Both the position numbers and the translations under genes were made by a program. The notes beneath the pieces were generated by a model that saw only the letters and a list, made by a program, of their open reading frames with translations, ran no database searches and was not told where the DNA came from. From an uncultured Eggerthellaceae bacterium (GTDB lineage Bacteria > Actinomycetota > Coriobacteriia > Coriobacteriales > Eggerthellaceae), in assembly GCA_905234785.1 (NCBI GenBank), contig CAJOIP010000003.1, positions 1 through 64,000 of the forward strand: DNA of 64,000 bases. Reading direction: 5' to 3'. Below are positions 37,701 to 46,700 of this stretch, one piece after another. Each line of letters starts with the position of its first letter. Position 1 is the first letter of the stretch.

Positions 37701-40700
37701 TTACGACGCCGAGACTGGCGGCAGCCAGGTAACGGTGAGCGCAACGAGCGGCGTGGTGGCCAACACGTACAAGGGCTACAGCTATAACGCGACGCAGACA
37801 GGAGCCACGACCGTCACACCGGCTGCCGGCACCGTGCAAGAAGTGGCGCTTTACTACGATATCAAGGACTACACGGTGACGTATTCGTTCAGCGGCCTGG
37901 AAGATGGCGATGCCGCTAAGTACGCGCCCAATCCCGCGAGCGTGTCGGTGCAATCGGGCCAGACGTACGAATTCGCTGCTGTGCCTGCTGCACCCACCGG
38001 TTACAGCAGCCTGAAGAGCGCTTGGCAGTACACGACGAAGAATGGCGCTAGCGCCACGGGCGATGCGGCTGGGCAGATTACGGTGACGGGCGACACGGTC
38101 GTGTACCTGCCCCTGCAGATTCGCACGTTCACGGTCACCTACGCCGTGGATCCTGCCGCTCCGTACAACAGCGCTTGGAAGGTCGATCCGGGTTCGGCGA
38201 CGACCGAGCAAGTAACTGCAGGCCATACGCCGCAAAACGCGGATACGTACCAAACGCAAACAAGCCAAACGGTTGGCGACTGGGCCCCGATCGGCTGGTA
38301 TGTGAGCCCGTATCACGAAGGCGACACGCCTGTTAACCCGGCGGGCTACACCGTGATGGGCGACGTGATGTTCATTGCGGCATACGCCCAGGTGCAAACG
38401 GTGTCGTACATGCAGGGCAATCATCCCAAGACGCCGTTCAGCAGCTTGTTCACCAAGACCATCTTCGACGGCACGGTGCTGACGACGGCGACGTACGATG
38501 TGACGAAGGTCGCGCTGGCATACAAGGCGACAGGCCAGGTTGCCGACCTGAGCAACCTCGAAGCCGAAGACGGTTACGAGTTCACCGGCTGGAGGGTCGA
38601 GAACCTGTCCAACGGCGAGATTTTCAATAACGTGAAGCCGGGCGATGCGAACTGGCCGTTCAACGGTGAAACCGCCAGCGCCAGCTACACGCTGACGGCG
38701 CAGTGGCAGGAAAGCGAGCAGGATATCACGTTCCTGTATGGCGATCATGCTGCAGGTGGAAACGAAGCCAATGCCGCGTTCACGACCGTGAGCGGCAGGA
38801 CGAATACGCAAGCGACGATTCCGGCTGGTCCGGAAGCGGTCGCGAACTACGCTTTCGACCAATGGACGCGCGTGTCGGGCAACGGCCTGCCCACTCTCAA
38901 GCTGGAAACCGAAACGAGCAAGTTCACCGTTCCCACGCTGGATACGGTGTACGAGGCCACGTATATACCCGAGACATCGGATATCCAGATTACGACCGAC
39001 GGCAACGGCACGGTGAGCCGTGACAGCATTAAGGTCGACAAGGTCGAAAACGAAGATGCTGTCACCGGCTACGATGTGAAGCCCACGGCGAAGCCCGGGT
39101 ATCATTTCGCGGGCTGGACAAAGGATAACGGCAACAACGAGTACGTCGCGTATGCAGGCGATGCAAATGGCACGATTGCCGAAGACGGCACGCTGACGGT
39201 GAAGGCCGATGGCGATGGCGTGCTGAACAATGCCAAGTACAAGGCCACGTTCGCCAAGGATACCTATGCGGTCACGTTCGTGAACGCGGAAGGCGATGCG
39301 AGCGGCCCGACGGGCACGTATTCGGTGTCGTATGGAACCGATCCTGCGGCCACGAGCCTGAATGTGGAACATGGCAGCACGATTGGCAACAGCATTACGA
39401 TTGCCGACCTCGAGGGAGCGGGCGGTGCGACGTTCGCCGGCTGGTCCTACACGATGGGCGGTGCGGAGGTTTCGCTCGAAAACGCGGGCCTGACGACGCG
39501 GGATAGCTACAAGACGCTGACCATCACGGGCGCCACCGAGCTCAAAGCGCATTGGGTGTATTCGGCTGCCACGCTAACGCTGAGCAAGGGCACGGCCGAA
39601 GGCGTGACGGGTGCGGCCTCCGGTTGGCCCGAAGCTGCCGGAAAGCATATCGGCGAAACCGTGAACCTGGGCGATGTAAGCAACACGCTCGCGCGCGAAG
39701 GTTACGAGCAAATCGGCTGGTCCACGACTGATGGCGCCACGACGCCCGATTACGATATGGATGACGACTACACCTTCACGGCTGCATCGGCCACGATGTA
39801 CCCGGTGTGGTCGCGCGGCACCGTCGAGGTGGTGTATCACGCCAATTACACGCAGCTGTCGAGCACTGCCAACCCGGCCGACGACACGACTAGCGTCCAG
39901 GTTGCGTATGGCGCCACCGATGCCACGGCGGCAGCTTGCAGCTTCAGCCCCATTTCGTATCAGCGGGCCGACGACAACGTGGTCGTTCCCGCCGAAGCGG
40001 TGGAACTGAAGTACTGGAGCACCACGCCGGCCGATCCGGGCGAGGGCGCCGGCACGACGTATAAGGAGGGCGGCACGCTTGACGCCACGAACCTCGAAGG
40101 CCGGCTGGACCTGTTTGCCATCTGGCAGGACAAGACATTCGAGATATCGTTCGACGGTAATGGTGCGACGAGCGGCGGCAACCCCGCTTCTGTAGCGGTG
40201 AAGTACGGCAAGTGGGCGGCAATTCCCGCCAATCCGTACCAGAAGACCGATTACACCTTCGCTTACTGGTACGTTGCCGATCCGGGCGAAGGCCTGGCCA
40301 AGGCTGGCAATTCCACGGGCGAGGCTACATCGTATGAATTCCGGGCCACGCACGACCTGACGTTCCAGGCGCATTGGAACATTCTGCCGGGCCTGGTGAA
40401 CACGATTACCGTGCAGCTGTTCGACCAAGATGGCAACCTGTACTTCGGCGGTGCGAATGGCGCAAAGCAGACGGGTTTGACTATCAACGCGCAGCCGTTG
40501 AAGGATTTCAACAACCCGCTGGTCGACCCACAGCACTTCGAATTCAAGGGCTGGTACACCAACAAGCGGTTGATGACGTACGCATCCGCCACCATCCCGT
40601 TCCCCCTGAACTCCAATGTGACGGTTCGGAACATATTTGACGCCGATGCGGGCAACATGAAGGATTATGCCAGCATTTGGTCGGATGACGATTTCACGCC

Positions 40701-43700
40701 GACATACCAGGGCGGCAATGGCACGCCCATCGTGAACCTGTACAGCAAGGTCGTGCAAACAGGTTATTCGGTCGTCTACGACCTGAACGAGCCTGGTGGG
40801 TACAGCACAGGAAACGCCATGCCGACCGACGAATTCGAAATTGGCACAGACGAGTTCGGCGATCGGAAGGAATTGGGGCGCAAGGTCGATTCTGACTATG
40901 TGAAGACGATTTCCTCGAATCCGTATACCGCTTCGTATCCTGGATACACGTTCCTGGGTTGGGTGCTGAGCGCTGACGCTCCGGCAAACACGTATTCGAC
41001 TCTCGACGCAGCTGCCGCGAGCGTGAGCGGTACGGCTCTGGGTTCCAATTACAGCGTGGCGAGCGGGACGCTCGATCAGAACGGGACGGGCGCTGTCACG
41101 CTGCATGCCGTCTGGAAGCCCGAAGGCTACACTGTGAAGTTCTACAACGTGTACGAGGGCGATGGCGTGCTGAATCCCACGGACGCCACCGCATACGACA
41201 CCGTGAGCCAGGTGTCGTGGGTCACGCCCATCGGCCTGAGCAGCTCGGACAAGGAGCTCACGACGGATTCGCTGTATCCCGGAAGCGTGGATTACGCTTT
41301 CGTCGGCTGGTATGTGAAGAAAGGCACAGACGAGCAGGCCGTCACGTTGGGCACCGACACGCTGGGCAGCCTGTACGGCACGTACGGCAACGGCGACAAG
41401 ACGCTGAGCGTGTTCGCGAAGTGGAGGCGCGTCGGCGTGAAGCTGATCTATTCGGCTGGCTCCGACAACACCGTGAACACGAACGGCCTGACCGAGCCCG
41501 GCGCGGCGTTCGCCGAGGAACTGGTCCTCGTTTCGCCGACGGTCTCGACGAGCAAGACGCTGGCGATTCCGAGCGGTAACGACCGCTTCACGAAGCCCGG
41601 CTACACTCACACGGGTTGGGTCGATGCTGAATCTGGCGGCAATGCGATAACGAAAGTGACGTTCCCCGCGGGCACCGTCGACAACGTCACCGTGTACCCG
41701 CTGTTCGCCGCCAACACGTATTCAGTCCGTTACGTGTATGCGTCCGGCGATTTGAACATGGCTGACCTGACGAGCGCCAAGACGGCTTCGGGCGATAGCC
41801 TGAGCACCGTGAGCGGCCTGGGCTACGCAAGCGCAAACGGCGTGTTCGTCGATTCAAATTACGCATCCGACCCGGCGTTGCCCGGCTACACGTTCGGCGG
41901 TTGGTACAGCGATGCCGAGCTGACAAGCCAGGTGAAGGCTCCCAACGATAGCGCGACCGACACGTCAGGCGTCACGGTGGCCTCGCTCATGACCGCGCAG
42001 GGCGTGACCGATGCGAACAATGCTCAGGTCAACCTGTACGCCAAGTGGATTCCCAACGCCTACACCGTGACCTACGATCTGGGCGGCGGCACGTTCGACG
42101 GCGCGAGCTCCATTGACGCGACGAACGTGACCGACTACCAGAAGGCCGTTGATGGTCTGGTGCCGAACCCGAGCGGTCTGATGAAGGAGCACTACCAGAA
42201 TCCCAAGTGGCATCTGACGGGCACATACAGCGGACGCACGTACGACGCGGTCGTCGGCACCGAGCTGACGACGTACAAGCAGCTGGTGGACGCGTATCAC
42301 GAGGCCACGGCTGCGGCAGGCGCCCGTGAGGTGTGGGCTGTTGACGATCAGAAGGTCGTCCCCATCACCTACGAGATCGAATCGGCGTACTCGCAGCATG
42401 CGCATCTGGTGGGTGCCGACATAGCCGACACGACCACCAGTAGCTACACGATTAACGTGGGCGAGGCCGATGGCACGCTCGATGGCGATGGCAGCACGCC
42501 TGCCCCCGCCATCACGGCGGTTGGCGATCCGGCTTACGCGGTGACCGGCTGGTACTTCGACGAGGTTGCCGAAGGCAATCGCTTGACGAACAGCGCCAGC
42601 TTCACGTTGGCCACCAACGGGGGCAACGACCTTGGCACTCAGGGCGGCACGTATTACGTGCCCGCCAAGTACGTTGCCGGCATCCATGCGGGCAACGTGT
42701 CGACGGTTGCCGTGTTCCGCTATGCGGGCACCGATGGCGTCTACCATGAAGACGGCTCGCTGGGTTCGCACACCGCGACGGTAACCGATAGCCTGACGGT
42801 CGACACCACGATGGCGGTGGCGGACTACCTCAGCCAAGGCGAGGAGACGGGCTTCACGTACGACGGCAAGGCGAGCGACATCGTCGTATCAGCCGATGCC
42901 GCGGCCAACGTGTTGAACATCGATTACAACCGCAACCAGTACAACGTCAATTACGAATGGGCCTTCGAAGCGCCTTACGCGGGCGGCATCATCATGAAGC
43001 CGGCGAAGCCCGCTGCGACGCCCGTGTACTACGAGGCAGACTTCAGCATTCCCGGAGCGCCCGAAGCCACGGTCGCCGGTTACACGTGGGACGGTTGGTA
43101 CGATAAGGATCCGACGACCAACGCCGACGCCGTGAAGCTGTCCGGCAGCTTCACGATGCCCGCTTCGGAACGTACGCTGTACGGCTACTGGGTGCGCTCG
43201 TCGTACCAGGTGGAATTCGAAGGCGTGTACGAATCCGACACCGACGCGCTGGCAGGCCAGAACGCGCTTGGCGACCCGTACAAGCTGACGAAGCGCAACG
43301 AGGGTGCGGGCAACGTCGAGGTCACCTCGGGCAAGTCGGTGGCCGACGCCGTGAGCGGTTTTGCGATTTACCTGCGCGACGTCGACACGGATGCCGTCGA
43401 TAGCGACACGGCGCAGATTCAGATCGATTATCCGGGCGATTCTGCATACGTCACCTGGATGTTCGAGAAGGACGGCACCGTGTACTCGACGGTCGACCCG
43501 GTGAACGAGACCATAACGCAGGACACCGTGTTCTACGCCGTTTCGTCGCCTGCACAAGTCGTTGCGTACATGAAGGGAGAGCACGGCACGTTCGGCACCC
43601 TGAACGGCACCACGCGTTCGGTCGACATCCCGGCCAATTACGACGTTGCCGACTTCCTGTACGACAGCGCGTATACCTACACGGGCGAAAAGACCAATGA

Positions 43701-46700
43701 GACACTGTCGAAGGCGGCGGGCCCGCTCGAGGCCGATGCCGCCAACAGCGACAACTTCGGCAAGCCCGTGGGCGAACCGGGTTGGAAGTTCACTGGCTGG
43801 CAGTGGCAGTATTCCGATGGCGATGCCATCGTGACGGGGTCGAACGTGGGTGTCGAGGACCCGCTGCACGACCTGACCGCCAAGACTGGCACGGCCCTTC
43901 CCGCCACGCTGAACACCAGCGTCATGTTCACGGCCCAGTGGGCGCCGTCCTCGTCGCTGCTCGTGTTCGACCTGAACGACGATGAGACGATCGCCGCTTC
44001 GTGGGTCACGGAGGGCTACGACGATCCCGACGGGTATCGCCACGATACGAACGAGGAAGTTGCGCTTCCCGCGGCTTCGGACGTGAATCGTCCTGGCTAC
44101 ACGCTGACAGGCTGGCTGTGGACGGTCGAAGGCTCGGATTACGAGTACAGCGGCACGTTCACAATGCCAGGCGCGTATCATGATACAAAGACGGTGTTGA
44201 AGGCGAAGTGGACTGTCGATCCGATTACGGTTTCGTACGCTTCGGCCGACAACAACAAGGGCACGGTTACGCCGACTGCCGATCCCGTGCTGACGACGGC
44301 ATTGCCCGAAAGCACGGAAGGCGCCGGATCGGTTGCCACCCCGAATGGCGGCTATACGTTCGACGGCTGGTTCAAGGGCAGCGTTGACGAGGCCAATCGC
44401 GTTTCCAGCGCAGACGAGCCCACGTTCGTGCCGCAGCCGGTCGATGCCGCGGCTGGCCGCTACGAGTCGGCCGCCTACGTGGCATCGTTCAAGCCCGTCA
44501 AGCTGAGCGTGCAGTTCGCCGTGGCCGAGGGCCAGGAGGAAATGGGCAGCATCGTCGATCCCGACGGCGCCGCTCCGTTGGCCGTCGACTACAAGTCGTC
44601 GCTCGCGTCGATGGGCGGCATCTCCGCGCAGCCGAACCTGGGCTACGAGACCGCATCTGGTGCTTACTGGTCTTACAGCTGGACCGACGTGGCCACGGGC
44701 AAGGTCGTTTCAGGCATCACGGCCGACCCGACCGACTCCAGCCTGCTGATAACCGGCGATGCCACGTTCGTGGCGCACTTCGTCGCCAGCCAGGGTGATT
44801 GGACGGTCGAATACGAGGCGGACGGCCCGGGCTACAACGCCGCGGGCGAAAAGATCGCCGATGTGAGCAGCGCTTCGGTGTTCGCTCCGGTGAAGCGCCT
44901 GTTCAACGAGGCCAACCTGGATGCGGGCAATGTGCCTGTTGCCACGGGTTACGATTTCGCGGGCTGGTACGACGGCGATACGCTGGTTGCGTCCGATGTC
45001 AAGTACAGCCAGCTGGCTGACGGCATCGACGACGTGCTGGTGACGTTGGGTGCCCGCTACACCGAGAAGACCGGCTTCAGCGTCGTGTTCGATTCGAACG
45101 CCGACGAGAGCGCCGTCGACGCCGCACCTGTCAATACTGCGGCGCAGCCGAACGGCAACAAACTGACCGGCCTTACCTGGACCACGACGGTGAACGGCGC
45201 CGGCCTTGCATCCAGCGAGGCCACGAACGTGTTCACCATGTTGAATCCGACGTGGGATGGCCATACGTTCCTAGGCTGGACTACTGTGGCCGACAACGCC
45301 GATGCCGACGTGATCGACGGGCTGGCATACGACGACGACATGCAAGCGGGCCTGACGTACGAGCAGCTGGCCACGATGGCCGGCGTGGGTGACTCGCCGA
45401 AGACCGTCACCGTGTACGCCAAGTGGCTGGCCGACGACTTCAGCGTCGTGTACCGCGATTCCGAGGGCGTGCCCGAGGCCGAGCGCCATGCCGACGAGGT
45501 CGTGGGCGATCTGGCCATCGGCGCCTCTGTCAACCACAAGGCTTGGGACGACAACGACAAGCGCGCGTTTGCGGGCTGGACGTACACGGATGCTGCAGGC
45601 AATGCGAAGGCCGTGACGAGCGAAACCACTGTGGCCGATCTCGTGGCCGACGGGGCCGTTCAGGACGGGGCGAGCTTCGTCATCTCGGCCACCTGGAACG
45701 ACAAGCGTTCGTACAAGACCGTGTACGTCACGTACGACCCGATCTTCGACGAGGCCACGGGCGAAATCGCCGGTTACGCGATGAACCCCGAGGCCAACGA
45801 GAACGGCACCAACGAATGGATTGACGACAAGGAAAGCCACCCGCAGTTGACGAGGGGCGAAGGCGTGGCTGCTCCGGGTGACCAGGTGCTTCCGTACTTC
45901 CTGGTGAACGCGGCGTACGGCACCAACGACGAGATTCCCGGCTACGTGTTTAACGCGACCGTGGCGAGGGAGATCACCTCGAGCGAGGGTCAAATTGCCT
46001 GGTGGGATCCCTATGTCATGGAAGACGCTGACGTGGTGTTCCGCATTCCGGTTATCAGCGAGGCGAAATACAAGGTCAAGTACGACATGAACGACAACGT
46101 CGGCGCGTATCCGGGCGGCGAGATCGCGGCCGACCAGGCATACTCCGATAGGGAGGTTCGCACGTTCACGACGCCCGACAACATTCCCGATGCGGCAGAT
46201 GTCGACGAAGAGTACGCGCCCACGCGTCCGGGCTTCACGTTCGCCGGTTGGTTCAACCAGCCTTCCGACGACGACGGCGAGTTCGTTTCCGACGTGGTCG
46301 TCGAGGCCGACCACGCCACGAGGTACGGCGACCTTTCGGTTGACGAAAACGGCACGTGGAGCTATCCGGCCGAGGAAAGCGACGGCTACCGTTACATTAC
46401 GCTGTACGCCAAGTGGATCGAAAACAAGCACACCGTGCAATACGGCGTCGGCGACGAGGAGATTGCGAAGGGCGTCACGATCAAGCTGGCCAGCGAGGAC
46501 GACGATGCGTACAGCACCGAGGCTCGCTCCGAGACAATCGGCGCCGCTTCGGGCGACCTGTTCACAGCCGATGCCACCGGCAAGCTGGTGCGCGGCGGCA
46601 TGGCGAACGGCGCGGTGGCCAAGGTGAACGATCGTGGCTACACGTTTGATGGCTGGTACGTGATCAGCGGCAATGGCGACGCCAACCTGCGCGATGTTCT